Below the pieces are notes generated by a model. That model was not told the origin of the DNA, did no database searches, and worked only from the letters and a program-made list of their open reading frames with translations. 64,000 nt of DNA from Hyphomicrobiales bacterium (GTDB lineage: Bacteria; Pseudomonadota; Alphaproteobacteria; Rhizobiales; Rhizobiaceae): the NCBI GenBank assembly GCA_900473045.1, contig UCKS01000012.1, positions 1-64,000 of the forward strand, given 5' to 3'. Shown here piece by piece: positions 51,257 to 60,094 of this stretch (the first letter of the stretch is position 1; each line of letters starts with the position of its first letter). The position numbers were made by a program, and so were the translations under genes.

Positions 51257-52414
51257 CTACGGTTTGGCGCGACTGTTTGGCAAAGCGCGTGCTGCCGCAC
51301 TCAAAAGGTCGGTCTGGGATATCAGACCAAGAATGCGATGCTCGCTATCGATGACGATCACGGCATGGGCGTGCCCGTCGGTCAGAACCGGCAACAGCGA
51401 GAATGCCGGATCGGTCTCCGAAGCGGTGGCGGCCTTCGACAGGATGTCGCCGACACGATCGGCATGCTTCGACAATTCCCGCAAACCGATCGTCCCGGCC
51501 AAATAACCGTTCTCATCCATGACCGGTAGCGTGCGAATGTTGTGCTTCAAAAGCAGCGCGCGTGCGTCGGCAGGATCGGCATCGGCGCCAATCGAGATGA
51601 CATCGCGGGACATGATGTCGGCGCAGCGGATATCGCCATGGGCGCGAATGGTTGCCTGAAGCTCGACCTGCTGCAGCAAACGGCTAAGATCCCCCCGGTC
51701 GATATCGAAGGTTTCGTCGAATGCGGCAAGGGCTGCGTCGAGATCTTCCTCGCGGAAGCCGACGCGCAGCGATGCCGGCAGATCTGCCGTCTGGTGTGTG
51801 TTGACCGCCGCTATGGCCGCGACATGCGGATAGTTGCGCCGGGCAAGCTTGTGAAATAGCAGGCCGAGCGCAACAAGAATGCAGGAATTGAGCCCTACCG
51901 GCACAAACGGAAACAACAGCCCCCAACCGGCAACGACCGGCCCGCCGAGCACGGCGGTCAACGCCGCCGCCCCGCCGGGCGGATGCAGGCAGCGCGCCAG
52001 CGACATTGCCGCGATGGCAAGCGCCACGCCGACGCCGGAGGCAATGACCGGATCGCGGATCAGAGAGGCGGTGATAATGCCCACCAGCGCCGAAATCGTA
52101 TTGCCGCCGATGATCGACCACGGCTGCGCCAGAGGACTGGCCGGTACCGCAAACAACAGCACGGCCGACGCGCCCATCGGCGCCACGATCAGAGGCAGAT
52201 GTGGCCCTTGCCCGAGCAGATAGCTGCTGATCAGGCCAGTCAGGCCGATGCCGATCAGCGCGCCAACACAGGCAATCAGCCGCTCGCGCAAAGTGGCGCC
52301 GGCCAGAATAGGTACGAACATTCGAAAACGGCCGTCCGGTTTGGGCTTTTGAGGATGGGGCATTGCGAAACCGGACACGCCTAGACGGGATCGGGACACC
52401 GGCGCGCGCGTCAT
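51257..52414 (-). CDS. HPP-family membrane protein with CBS domains
   Basis: A 385-residue protein. The first 180 residues form the HPP domain: four membrane segments, PMGASAVLLFAVPASPLAQPW and the LHPPGGAAALTAVLGG motif. Residues 245-375 hold two CBS domains (DIMSRDVISIGADAD; LLPVLTDGHAHAVIVID) that bind adenosine nucleotides. HPP proteins have been linked to nitrite transport in plastids, but a bacterial substrate is not established. The start at 52414 is favoured for length; an ATG at 52363 (MPHPQKPKP) is an alternative. Confidence 0.83.
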   Translation of the reverse strand: MTRAPVSRSRLGVSGFAMPHPQKPKPDGRFRMFVPILAGATLRERLIACVGALIGIGLTGLISSYLLGQGPHLPLIVAPMGASAVLLFAVPASPLAQPWSIIGGNTISALVGIITASLIRDPVIASGVGVALAIAAMSLARCLHPPGGAAALTAVLGGPVVAGWGLLFPFVPVGLNSCILVALGLLFHKLARRNYPHVAAIAAVNTHQTADLPASLRVGFREEDLDAALAAFDETFDIDRGDLSRLLQQVELQATIRAHGDIRCADIMSRDVISIGADADPADARALLLKHNIRTLPVMDENGYLAGTIGLRELSKHADRVGDILSKAATASETDPAFSLLPVLTDGHAHAVIVIDSEHRILGLISQTDLLSAAARALPNSRAKP

Positions 52415-52486
52415 CCCGTGTCCCGGCTATAGGAAAATCATGCACAAAGCGCAACGGCCAAACGCCAACGGGCCTGGCGGCAGGGG

Positions 52487-52514
52487 TTGGACGGCCGCTT
52501 TCCCGGCCGTCCAA
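52487..52514. terminator. Hairpin at the end of the ABC-F gene
   Basis: TTGGACGGCCG (52487-52497) and CGGCCGTCCAA (52504-52514) are exact complements around a 6-base loop, 7 bases past the ABC-F stop codon. No T tract follows on the minus strand. Confidence 0.5.
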
Positions 52515-52520
52515 GATCAC

Positions 52521-54047
52521 CTAGCTCTGTTTGGCGGCCTCGGCAAAGAAGCCTTCCGGACTGTCGACCTCGACCAGCTTCTTCTTCTCGATCAACCAGA
52601 ACCGGTTGGCGACCGCGCGGACGAAGCTTCGGTCATGGGAAACAAACAGGCAGCTCGCCTGCTGTGCCATTAATTCAGCTTCCAGTGCCTCCTGACCATC
52701 GATATCCAGATGGTTGGTCGGCTCATCGAGCAGGTAGAAGTTGGGGTTGGTCAGCCGCAGGATCAGCATGCCGAGCCTTGCCTTCTGGCCGCCCGACAGC
52801 TGGCCGACCGGACGCGCCTGCAGCTCGATGGACATTCCGGCCCCCGCCAGCAGCGCCCGCGCCCGCTGGTCGCCGATATCGAACCGGCGAATGATCGTTC
52901 CCATCGGCGTGTCGTCGTTACGAAGATCGGCCAGAGCCTGATCGCCATAGCCGAGAACCAGCGAAGGCGTCGCCTTGATACCCTCCTGTGCCATCTCCGG
53001 CTGCTCGATCGCCTTGCGCAGCATCGAGACAAGGCGGGTCTTTCCAGCACCATTGGCACCGAGCAGCACGATCCGGTCGCCCTGGCAGACGAACTGCTTG
53101 CCGGTCTTGAACAACAGGGTGCCATCCGGCGTCTGCATAGTGGCATCCTCCAGCGTCATCAACACCTTGGCATGGGTGCCGCGATTGGCGAGCCTGATGG
53201 CTCCGGCCGAGCGTTCCAGATGCGCCGGCTTTGCCGCATCCTCGAGCTTGTCTGCCCGCTGCTTCAACTGCTTGGTCTTGACGACCAAGAGATCGCTGCC
53301 GGAATTGATGCCGATATTGTTGAGCTTGGCCGCCTGCTTGCGCAATTGATCGGCGACCTTGATATCGCGCTGATAGCGGCGCTCGTCGGCAGCATCAGCC
53401 TCGTCCAGCGCCACCCGCGCCCGCTTGTACGGCAACGGAAAGATCTGCGATTGTTCAGCGCGCAGAAAGAGCGTGCGGTTGGTGACCGTGTCGAGGAAGG
53501 CCCGGTCGTGGCTGGCAATGATAACCGGCACATCGCGCGGCAAAGCATTCAGCCACGCCTCGAGCATGGCGATCTTACCGAGGTCGAGATGGTTGGTCGG
53601 CTCGTCGAGCATCAGCACATCAGGCTCGGTCACCCAGACGCGGGCAAGCATGGCAATGCGCTGCCAACCGCCGCTCAGCTGTTTCAGGGACCGCTGCCGC
53701 AGGGCCTCCGGCACATCGAGGTCCTCCAGCACGACATCGACACGCCAGCTCTCGCTTTCCTGCTGGTCGGCGGACAGTGCATCCAGCACGGCGGCATAGA
53801 AGGGCATGTCGAACAGGCGGGTGGGAACGTTCTGTTCGACATAGCCGATGGTCAGGCCGCGTGCCTTGGTGATCTCGCCTTCGTTCGCCTCAAGGGCGCC
53901 GGCAAGGCAGCGAAACAGCGTCGACTTTCCGCGGCCGTTGGCGGCCACGAGGCCTATACGATCGCCGGCATTGACGACGAGGTTGAGTTTGGAAAACAAC
54001 GGGCTGCCCAGCACGATGCCGAGATTGCGGATGTTGATAAGGGTCAT
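52521..54047 (-). CDS. ABC-F family ATP-binding protein (ribosome-associated)
   Basis: A 508-residue protein with two ABC domains and no membrane segment: Walker A VAANGRGKST and LLGANGAGKTR, signature LSGGWQR and LSGGQKAR, Walker B MLDEPTNHLDLG and LLDEPTNHLDID. A linker of about 70 residues rich in Lys and Arg (near residues 215-290) would be the P-site tRNA interaction motif. ABC-F proteins bind the ribosomal E site and free stalled or antibiotic-bound ribosomes. A leader peptide and alternative hairpins upstream suggest induction by a ribosome-stalling condition. Confidence 0.9.
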   Translation of the reverse strand: MTLINIRNLGIVLGSPLFSKLNLVVNAGDRIGLVAANGRGKSTLFRCLAGALEANEGEITKARGLTIGYVEQNVPTRLFDMPFYAAVLDALSADQQESESWRVDVVLEDLDVPEALRQRSLKQLSGGWQRIAMLARVWVTEPDVLMLDEPTNHLDLGKIAMLEAWLNALPRDVPVIIASHDRAFLDTVTNRTLFLRAEQSQIFPLPYKRARVALDEADAADERRYQRDIKVADQLRKQAAKLNNIGINSGSDLLVVKTKQLKQRADKLEDAAKPAHLERSAGAIRLANRGTHAKVLMTLEDATMQTPDGTLLFKTGKQFVCQGDRIVLLGANGAGKTRLVSMLRKAIEQPEMAQEGIKATPSLVLGYGDQALADLRNDDTPMGTIIRRFDIGDQRARALLAGAGMSIELQARPVGQLSGGQKARLGMLILRLTNPNFYLLDEPTNHLDIDGQEALEAELMAQQASCLFVSHDRSFVRAVANRFWLIEKKKLVEVDSPEGFFAEAAKQS

Positions 54048-54174
54048 GATCGGTCTCTGGTCTTGCCGCACAAACATCCATCGAGGGCTCTCAAGCCATC
54101 ATCGATGCGATGCGCGCGGCGGATAGAAAAATGCAGCAGCTCGAACCAACAGGATCAGCACTGCAGTGCCACGA

Positions 54175-54245
54175 AGGGCAGACCAGAAGACGGTTTTTTC
54201 AAGAGAAACGGACTTTGGTCAGCCCTGCAAACGCATTTGCAGGGC
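54175..54245 (-). promoter_or_regulatory. Candidate attenuator: mutually exclusive hairpins upstream of the ABC-F gene
   Basis: Structure 1: GCCCTGCAAA (54222-54231) pairs exactly with TTTGCAGGGC (54236-54245), inside the end of the leader peptide gene. Structure 2: the segment 54217-54226 pairs at 9 of 10 positions with 54175-54184. The two share bases 54222-54226, so only one can form. Ribosome position on the leader peptide would choose between them. Confidence 0.6.
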
Positions 54246-54290
54246 ATTGACGGGGCCACGCTGGCGATGGTGCCAGAAAAAAATGTTCAT
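54219..54290 (-). CDS. Leader peptide of the ABC-F gene
   Basis: A 23-residue frame beginning MNIFFWHHRQ and ending in ALQMRLQG. AAGGAGGG lies 7 bases before the ATG, a stronger ribosome site than that of the ABC-F gene itself. Its 3' end is built into a 10-base perfect hairpin, the arrangement seen in translation-dependent attenuators of resistance-type genes. The basic, aromatic sequence could stall a drug-bound ribosome. It starts about 240 bases upstream of the ABC-F start codon. Confidence 0.62.
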   Translation of the reverse strand: MNIFFWHHRQRGPVNALQMRLQG

Positions 54291-54384
54291 TGCGCAGCCC
54301 TCCTTTCTCGATTGAGATTTCTCATACCATCCGATTCCGGAATTCGCAATCGCCCCGGAATGTGGGCGTCGAAAATTGAATTTG

Positions 54385-55140
54385 TCAGAGGATGGAGTGA
54401 TCGACGATGACGACGGGCTTGCCGTGCGAACACATCTCGACCCGCGCCTCGACCCGATAGATATCGCGCAGCATCGAACCGGTAATGACCTCGCCGGTCG
54501 GGCCGCTCGCCACCATCGCGCCCTTGGCGATGACGATGGTATTGTCGCAATAACGCAGCGCGTGATTGAGGTCATGCAAGGCAATCAGCACCGACATGCC
54601 GGACTTTGCCGCCAGCGACCGCATGAAGCCCAACACTTCGATCTGGCGAAACAGGTCGAGCGCCGAGGTGGGCTCGTCCATCAGGAGGATTTCCGGTTTG
54701 CGGATCAGTGCCTGGGCAATCGACACCAGTTGCCGCTGGCCGCCGGACAGCTCGCCAAGGCCGCGAAACGCAAGATCGTCGATCCGCAGGGCCTGCAGGA
54801 TGTGATCGATCTCCAGAAGCTCGCTGTCGCGCACCTTCCAGCTCGAGCCCTGCTTGCTGGCGAGCAGCACGGATTCGTAGACCGTCAGGACGGCATTGGC
54901 GCCGGTATCCTGCGGCATGTAGCAGATGGCTTCCTGCCCCTTCAGCGTATCGGACAGGACAACAGTTCCCGGCCCCGAGGCGAGCCCGGCAATGCGTTTG
55001 AACAAGGTGGATTTGCCGGCTGCATTCGGACCGATGACGGCAGTCATGACGCCACCGTTGAGGACATCGGTATCGACATCCGACAGCACGACGTGTTTGC
55101 CGTATTTGGCCCCGACGCCCTTGAGTGCAAGACCTACCAT
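54385..55140 (-). CDS. Iron-siderophore ABC transporter ATP-binding protein (FecE-like)
   Basis: A 251-residue ATPase of the FecE/FepC family: Walker A GPNAAGKST, signature LSGGQRQ, Walker B LLMDEPTSALD, switch His in ALHDLNHAL. Its start overlaps the permease stop by 7 bases with GGAGGCGGG before the ATG at 55140. Third gene of the binding protein-permease-ATPase operon. Confidence 0.88.
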   Translation of the reverse strand: MVGLALKGVGAKYGKHVVLSDVDTDVLNGGVMTAVIGPNAAGKSTLFKRIAGLASGPGTVVLSDTLKGQEAICYMPQDTGANAVLTVYESVLLASKQGSSWKVRDSELLEIDHILQALRIDDLAFRGLGELSGGQRQLVSIAQALIRKPEILLMDEPTSALDLFRQIEVLGFMRSLAAKSGMSVLIALHDLNHALRYCDNTIVIAKGAMVASGPTGEVITGSMLRDIYRVEARVEMCSHGKPVVIVDHSIL

Positions 55141-56201
55141 GCCCGCCTCCGATTGGTGAAGATCAGGATGAAGAAGAACGGCACGCCGACCAGCGCGGTA
55201 ATCACCCCAATCGGCAGGATGGCGCCCGGGATGAGCGTTTTCGACACGACGGATGTGGCTGACAAAAGCAGTGCGCCGCAAAGCACAGAGGCGGGCAGGA
55301 AGAACCGCTGATCCTCGCCGACCAGCATGCGGGCGATATGCGGGCCGACCAGGCCGACAAACCCGATCGTCCCGACGAAGGAGACGGGAATGGCGGCAAG
55401 CAGGCTGACAGTCATCATCGTCTGCAGCCGCAACCCACGCACATTGATGCCAAGACTTGCCGCCTTGTCTTCACCCAGCCGCAACGCGGTCAGCGCCCAG
55501 GCCTGCCGGGCAAACAGCGGCAGGGCGAACAGAAGCACCGCGCCGGTGATCCAGACCTTCGGCCATGTCGCCTTGGTGAGACTGCCCATGGTCCAGAAGA
55601 CAACAGCAGCCAGCGCCTGTTCGGAGGCCAGATATTCGAGGAGCGACAGCAGCGCGTTGAAAGTGAAGACCAATGCGATGCCGAGCAGCACGATGGTTTC
55701 GACCGTGACGCCACGCATGGTGGAGGCGAAGTGGATGAACAAAGCCGCCGCCATCGCCATCAGAAAGGCATTGATCGGGATCATGAACTGCACAGCAGCC
55801 GGAAACAGCGCCACACCGCCGACAAGGCCGAGCGCTGCGCCAAATCCGGCAGCGGCAGAAATTCCCAGCGTGAAGGGGCTCGCCAGTGGATTGGCGAGAA
55901 TAGTCTGCATCTGCGCCCCGGCGACCGACAGCGACGCGCCGACGGTCACGGCCATCACCGCGATCGGCATGCGGATATCCCAGATGACGACGCGCAGCTG
56001 ATCACTGACCGAACCGGCATAAAACAAGGAGGTCAGCACCTCCTTCAAGGTATAATTGGCCGGCCCCAGCGCCATGTCGATGGAAACGCTGAGAAGCAGG
56101 GCCGCGACCATGCCGCAGATCAGCACGATCCGGCGAAAAGCCAGGGCGCGGTACTGGGTGCCCCCAGTTGTCGTTTCGCGCTGTTCGGCGGCAATGGCCA
56201 T
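55134..56201 (-). CDS. Iron-siderophore ABC transporter permease (FecCD family)
   Basis: A 355-residue inner-membrane permease with about ten helices. FecCD signatures: IWDIRMPIAVMAVTVGASLSVAGAQMQTILANPLASPFTLGISAAAGFGA near the N-terminus and FVGTIGFVGLVGPHIARMLVGEDQRFFLPAS near residue 285. A single permease gene implies a homodimer. Starts 3 bases after the binding-protein stop. Confidence 0.9.
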   Translation of the reverse strand: MAIAAEQRETTTGGTQYRALAFRRIVLICGMVAALLLSVSIDMALGPANYTLKEVLTSLFYAGSVSDQLRVVIWDIRMPIAVMAVTVGASLSVAGAQMQTILANPLASPFTLGISAAAGFGAALGLVGGVALFPAAVQFMIPINAFLMAMAAALFIHFASTMRGVTVETIVLLGIALVFTFNALLSLLEYLASEQALAAVVFWTMGSLTKATWPKVWITGAVLLFALPLFARQAWALTALRLGEDKAASLGINVRGLRLQTMMTVSLLAAIPVSFVGTIGFVGLVGPHIARMLVGEDQRFFLPASVLCGALLLSATSVVSKTLIPGAILPIGVITALVGVPFFFILIFTNRRRAW

Positions 56202-56204
56202 TGG

Positions 56205-57338
56205 TTATTCGCCCTTCAAGGAGACGAAGTAGCCGGGCTTGTAGTCCAGCGGCAGGAAGCGCGCATGCAGTTCCTTGAACGTCGCTTCCGGGTCGAGATC
56301 CTTGAACAGTTCCGGATGCAGCCATTTGGCAATCTCCTGGATCGCCACGAACTGATACGGGTTGTTGTAGAACTGGTGCCAAATGGCGTGGACATTGCCG
56401 TCCTTGACCGCCTTGACGCCGGTGAATGCCGGACGCTTGGTCAGGTTCTCAAGCTTGCGGTGCGCTTCGGTGAGATCGGCTCCATAGCCGACTCCGACCC
56501 AGTTTCCACCGGGAACATAACCCTGCCAGTTGCCGCCGGTGATGATGATCTGATCCGGATTGGAGGCGATGATCTGTTCCGGATTGACCGCACCGAACGT
56601 ACCCGGAATGATGTCCTTGGCCATGTTCGTGCCGCCGGCGATTTCGACCATCTTGCCGAAATTTTCGTTGCCGAACGACATGCAGCAATCATCGGAATAG
56701 CCGCCGGCGCGCTCGACGAAGACGACGGGTCGGACCATGTCGGTCTTGGCCAGCACGTCGGTCACCTTAGCGATGCTATCGGCGCGGAAATTGATGAAGT
56801 CATCCGCCTTGGTTTCCTGGCCAAGCAACTTGCCCATGATTCGCATGCTGGCTTCGGTGTTTTCCATCGGCTTTTCGCGGAAGTCGATATAGACGAGCGG
56901 AATGCCGACCTTGCTGAGCTTTTCGATATAGCCGGCCTCTTCGGTCGAGGTCTTTGCATCGAGGTTCATGATCACGACGTCGGGCTTCAGCGAAATGGCC
57001 TGTTCGATATCGAACGTGCCATCCTTCATGCCGCCGAATGTCGGCAGCTTTGCCATCTCCGGGTATTTGGCGAGATAGGCGGCATAGGTTTCCGGGTCGG
57101 CCTTTGACAGGTCGTCCCGCCAGCCGACGATACGCTTGAAAGGCGCATCCCGGTCCAGCGCGGCGACGAAATAGATCTGCCGGCCTTCCCCGAGAATGAC
57201 GTTTTCGACGGGGACGCTGACCTCGACGTCGCGACCGGTTATATCCTTGATGACGACCTTTTCACCGGCCAGCACTGTACTGGAAAAAAGCGCGCAGAGA
57301 CCCACGGCGACAAAGGCCGCCTTGCCGAACATACCCAT
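56205..57338 (-). CDS. Iron-siderophore ABC transporter substrate-binding protein (FecB/TroA-like)
   Basis: A 377-residue class III periplasmic binding protein with a signal peptide (cleavage near VLA-GEK, residue 25). It carries DITGRDVEVSVPVENVILGEG, ISLKPDVVIMNLDAK and IIPGTFGAVNPEQIIASNPDQIIITG, the two lobes of the family. Iron-chelate ligand inferred from the family and from the iron box upstream. GGAG lies 9 bases before the ATG at 57338, favouring it over the ATG at 57353. First gene of the operon. Confidence 0.87.
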   Translation of the reverse strand: MGMFGKAAFVAVGLCALFSSTVLAGEKVVIKDITGRDVEVSVPVENVILGEGRQIYFVAALDRDAPFKRIVGWRDDLSKADPETYAAYLAKYPEMAKLPTFGGMKDGTFDIEQAISLKPDVVIMNLDAKTSTEEAGYIEKLSKVGIPLVYIDFREKPMENTEASMRIMGKLLGQETKADDFINFRADSIAKVTDVLAKTDMVRPVVFVERAGGYSDDCCMSFGNENFGKMVEIAGGTNMAKDIIPGTFGAVNPEQIIASNPDQIIITGGNWQGYVPGGNWVGVGYGADLTEAHRKLENLTKRPAFTGVKAVKDGNVHAIWHQFYNNPYQFVAIQEIAKWLHPELFKDLDPEATFKELHARFLPLDYKPGYFVSLKGE

Positions 57339-57381
57339 CGTTTTCAACTCCATCGGGGAACTGGAGGCTTGGTAGATTTCA

Positions 57382-57396
57382 TGACATTGACAGTCA
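57382..57396. promoter_or_regulatory. RirA-type iron box (TGA-N9-TCA) before the siderophore importer
   Basis: TGACATTGACAGTCA has the TGA-N9-TCA palindromic form of the rhizobial iron-responsive operator. It is 44 bases upstream of the binding-protein start and also 65 bases before the divergent methyltransferase gene, so it may serve both. Confidence 0.6.
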
Positions 57397-57460
57397 AGAT
57401 TTATCTTTTAGAAGCTTTCCAGAAACCGACAGCTCACACTTCAATGCAAGGCAGCTTCTA

Positions 57461-58279
57461 ATGACCGACATGCCCCGTCTCTCGAATTATGACCTGCGCG
57501 ACGAGATCAAAGCCTATTGGTCGGCGCGTGCGGCAACCTTCGATCAATCGCCGGGACACGAGATTTTCTCTGAAGAAGAGCGCGCCGCCTGGCATCGGCT
57601 GATCGTCAAGCATCTTGGCGCGGGCAACGGCCGCTCGGCACTGGACCTGGCCAGCGGCACCGGCGTGATCTCGCATCTGATGGATGATCTCGGCTTCAAG
57701 GTGACGGGGCTCGACTGGGCCGAACCGATGCTGGAGCGCGCCCGCAACAAAGCGAAAATCCGTACCCGCAACATCACCTTCCGCATCGGCGACGCCGAAA
57801 ACACCATGGAGCCGGACGATCATTATGACGCGATCATCAACCGGCATCTGGTCTGGACGCTGGTGGATCCGGCCAGCGCCTTTACCGAATGGCTGCGGGT
57901 GCTGAAACCCGGCGGAACATTGCTGGTGATCGATGGCGATTTCGTCAACACGACAATGGTCGAGCGCGCGCTGATGAAAATCGCCGGCTGGGGTCAGCGC
58001 TGCGGTCTTTTGAAGAGCGATCCGCTGCATGCTCCGCCCGGCATGATGGACACCCACCGCAGCATCATTTCGAGGGTGTATTTTTCGCAAGGCGCCCGTG
58101 CCGAAGCCGTCGCCGGGCTATTGGCTGCGGCCGGGTTTGAAGACATCGTCATTGATACCGATCTTGGTGAAATCCACCGCACGCAGGCCAAGCACTGGAA
58201 TGTCCTCAAAGGGATGGCCCGCGCGACACAGCATCGCTATGTCATCCGGGCCATCAAGCCGACCCGAGAGTCAATGTAG
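57461..58279 (+). CDS. Class I SAM-dependent methyltransferase
   Basis: A 272-residue methyltransferase: SAM-binding motif I LDLASGTGVISHLM (residues 62-75), the acidic GLDWAEPMLERAR loop, and LRVLKPGGTLLVIDGD. The substrate is unknown. It is divergent from the siderophore importer and shares its iron box region, so a role in processing a metal chelator or in an iron-regulated step is possible. Confidence 0.82.
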   Translation: MTDMPRLSNYDLRDEIKAYWSARAATFDQSPGHEIFSEEERAAWHRLIVKHLGAGNGRSALDLASGTGVISHLMDDLGFKVTGLDWAEPMLERARNKAKIRTRNITFRIGDAENTMEPDDHYDAIINRHLVWTLVDPASAFTEWLRVLKPGGTLLVIDGDFVNTTMVERALMKIAGWGQRCGLLKSDPLHAPPGMMDTHRSIISRVYFSQGARAEAVAGLLAAAGFEDIVIDTDLGEIHRTQAKHWNVLKGMARATQHRYVIRAIKPTRESM

Positions 58280-58359
58280 ACAAATTTTCCAATATATACT
58301 TTATTGTCCACGATCTACATGCTAAAACGAGCTTCGCAGCCAACACGGAGACGCCAGTC

Positions 58360-59466
58360 ATGCAGATCGAGGAATTCACGCTCGAACGGGTTCAGTCGCT
58401 TTATGAAAACCTCGTGGAGTTCAATCTCTCCGACAGCGGCGTTCACCCCTACTCGCTGAAGGAGCTGTTGACGCCGGACCAGCTGCTCGGCCTGCATGAC
58501 GTCGAACTCGGTTATGGCTGGACCAATGGCGGTGTCGAGCTGCGCGACACCATCGCCCGGCTTTATCAAGGCCGCGACGGCGACAATGTCATGGTCACCA
58601 ATGGGTCGGCGGAAGCGAATTTCATTCTGGTCATGACCCTTTTGGAGCCCGGCGACGAGCTGGTTCTGTTCGTGCCGAACTATCTGCAGATTCGCGGCTG
58701 GGCAAAGGCGCTTGGCGTCACCGTCAAGGAGATCGTGCTGCGCGAGGAACTGGGATGGTTGCCCGATCTCGACGAGGTGCGCGCCGCCGTGACGCCTAAA
58801 ACCAGGATGATCAGCCTGTGCAATCCGAACAACCCGACCGGCAGTCTCTTGCCGCGCGAGACGATGGACGCGCTGGTCGATATTGCCCGCAAGCACGGCG
58901 TCTACCTGCATGCCGACGAAATCTACAAGGGTTCCGAACTGGACACCGAAGAGTCCATCAGCTTTGCCGACCTCTACGAAAAGGCCGTGGTGACGGCCGG
59001 GCTTTCCAAGGCGATGGCGCTTCCGGGCCTGCGGCTCGGCTGGCTGGTCGGCCCGGCCAAGGAAATCTACGGCACGTGGCAGCGCAAGGACTATACCTCG
59101 ATCACCACCGGGGCGCTGAGCGAGCATATCGCCAACATCGTGTTGCAGCCGGCCAAGCGCGCCGAAATCCTGGCACGCAGCCGCCACCTGCTGCGGGAAA
59201 ACCGGGCTTTGCTGACGTCGTGGATCGAAGCGCACAACACGCTGTTTTCCTACCTGCCGCCGCGCGCCGGCGGCATGGCGTTTGTCCGCTATGTCACAGA
59301 CATCAACTCCTCCGTTCTGGTCGATCGGGTACGCGAGCAAAAAAGTGTCATGCTGGTGCCGGGCGATGTCTACGGCCTTGATGGCTATGTCCGCATTGGC
59401 ATCGGGGCGCAGAAGCATCATTTGGAAGCCGGGTTGGAACGCCTTGCGGACTTCATGAGGGGTTGA
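58360..59466 (+). CDS. Class I/II PLP-dependent aminotransferase
   Basis: A 368-residue fold-type I PLP enzyme: TNGSAEANF, SLCNPNNPTGSLLP, HADEIYKGSEL and the PLP lysine in GLSKAMALPGLRLGW. Resembles transaminases acting on basic or branched amino acids and capreomycidine synthase-like proteins. The genes after it encode a YheO-like regulator and an ornithine cyclodeaminase-like enzyme, so a pathway for a basic amino acid is likely. Confidence 0.83.
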   Translation: MQIEEFTLERVQSLYENLVEFNLSDSGVHPYSLKELLTPDQLLGLHDVELGYGWTNGGVELRDTIARLYQGRDGDNVMVTNGSAEANFILVMTLLEPGDELVLFVPNYLQIRGWAKALGVTVKEIVLREELGWLPDLDEVRAAVTPKTRMISLCNPNNPTGSLLPRETMDALVDIARKHGVYLHADEIYKGSELDTEESISFADLYEKAVVTAGLSKAMALPGLRLGWLVGPAKEIYGTWQRKDYTSITTGALSEHIANIVLQPAKRAEILARSRHLLRENRALLTSWIEAHNTLFSYLPPRAGGMAFVRYVTDINSSVLVDRVREQKSVMLVPGDVYGLDGYVRIGIGAQKHHLEAGLERLADFMRG

Positions 59467-59476
59467 GAACCACAGG

Positions 59477-60094
59477 ATGAAGTCTGAACTCACCTCCTAT
59501 GCTACCGTTTGCGACGGCGTCGCCCAGCTGTTTCAGCCATTCGTCGAGGTCGTGCTACACGATCTCGAAACGGAGACGGCGGTGCATATTGCCGGGAATT
59601 TTTCGAAGCGCGAGATCGGCGAGCCATCGCTGTTGCACGAGATCGATTTCCGCCCGGCCGAACGGCTTCTCGGTCCTTATGAAAAGGTCAACTGGGACGG
59701 CCGCCGGATCAAGTCGATCAGCATCATCCTGCGCGATAGCAGCGAGCGGCCGATCGCCGTGATGTGCATCAATGCCGACGTCTCCCATTTTCATGCGGTG
59801 ATGCAGACATTGAGCGCCTTCGCCTCGATCCCCGTCGATCATGCCAAGCCGGCAAGCCTGTTCAAGGAAGACTGGCACGAGCGCATCAACGAATATATCC
59901 AAAACTGGACCGGTTCGCGCCGGTTGATCATCGCGGACCTGACCCGCGAACAGAAACAGCAGGTTGTCAAGGATCTTTCGGCCGATGGCGCATTCGGCGG
60001 CAAGAACTCTGCCGCCTACATCTCGCGCGTCCTCGGCTTGGGCCGCGCAACGGTCTACAAATATCTCAACCAGGATCGATCGGCGGACGAATGA
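59477..60094 (+). CDS. YheO/DauR-type transcriptional regulator
   Basis: A 205-residue regulator: YheO-like PAS domain over residues 5-115 (VCDGVAQLFQPFVEVVLHDL, AVMCINADVSHF) and a helix-turn-helix at the end (KNSAAYISRVLGLGRATVYKYLN). DauR, of the same family, controls D-arginine catabolism in Pseudomonas. It sits between the aminotransferase and cyclodeaminase genes, overlapping the latter by 4 bases, so it is likely the local activator or repressor. Confidence 0.82.
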   Translation: MKSELTSYATVCDGVAQLFQPFVEVVLHDLETETAVHIAGNFSKREIGEPSLLHEIDFRPAERLLGPYEKVNWDGRRIKSISIILRDSSERPIAVMCINADVSHFHAVMQTLSAFASIPVDHAKPASLFKEDWHERINEYIQNWTGSRRLIIADLTREQKQQVVKDLSADGAFGGKNSAAYISRVLGLGRATVYKYLNQDRSADE

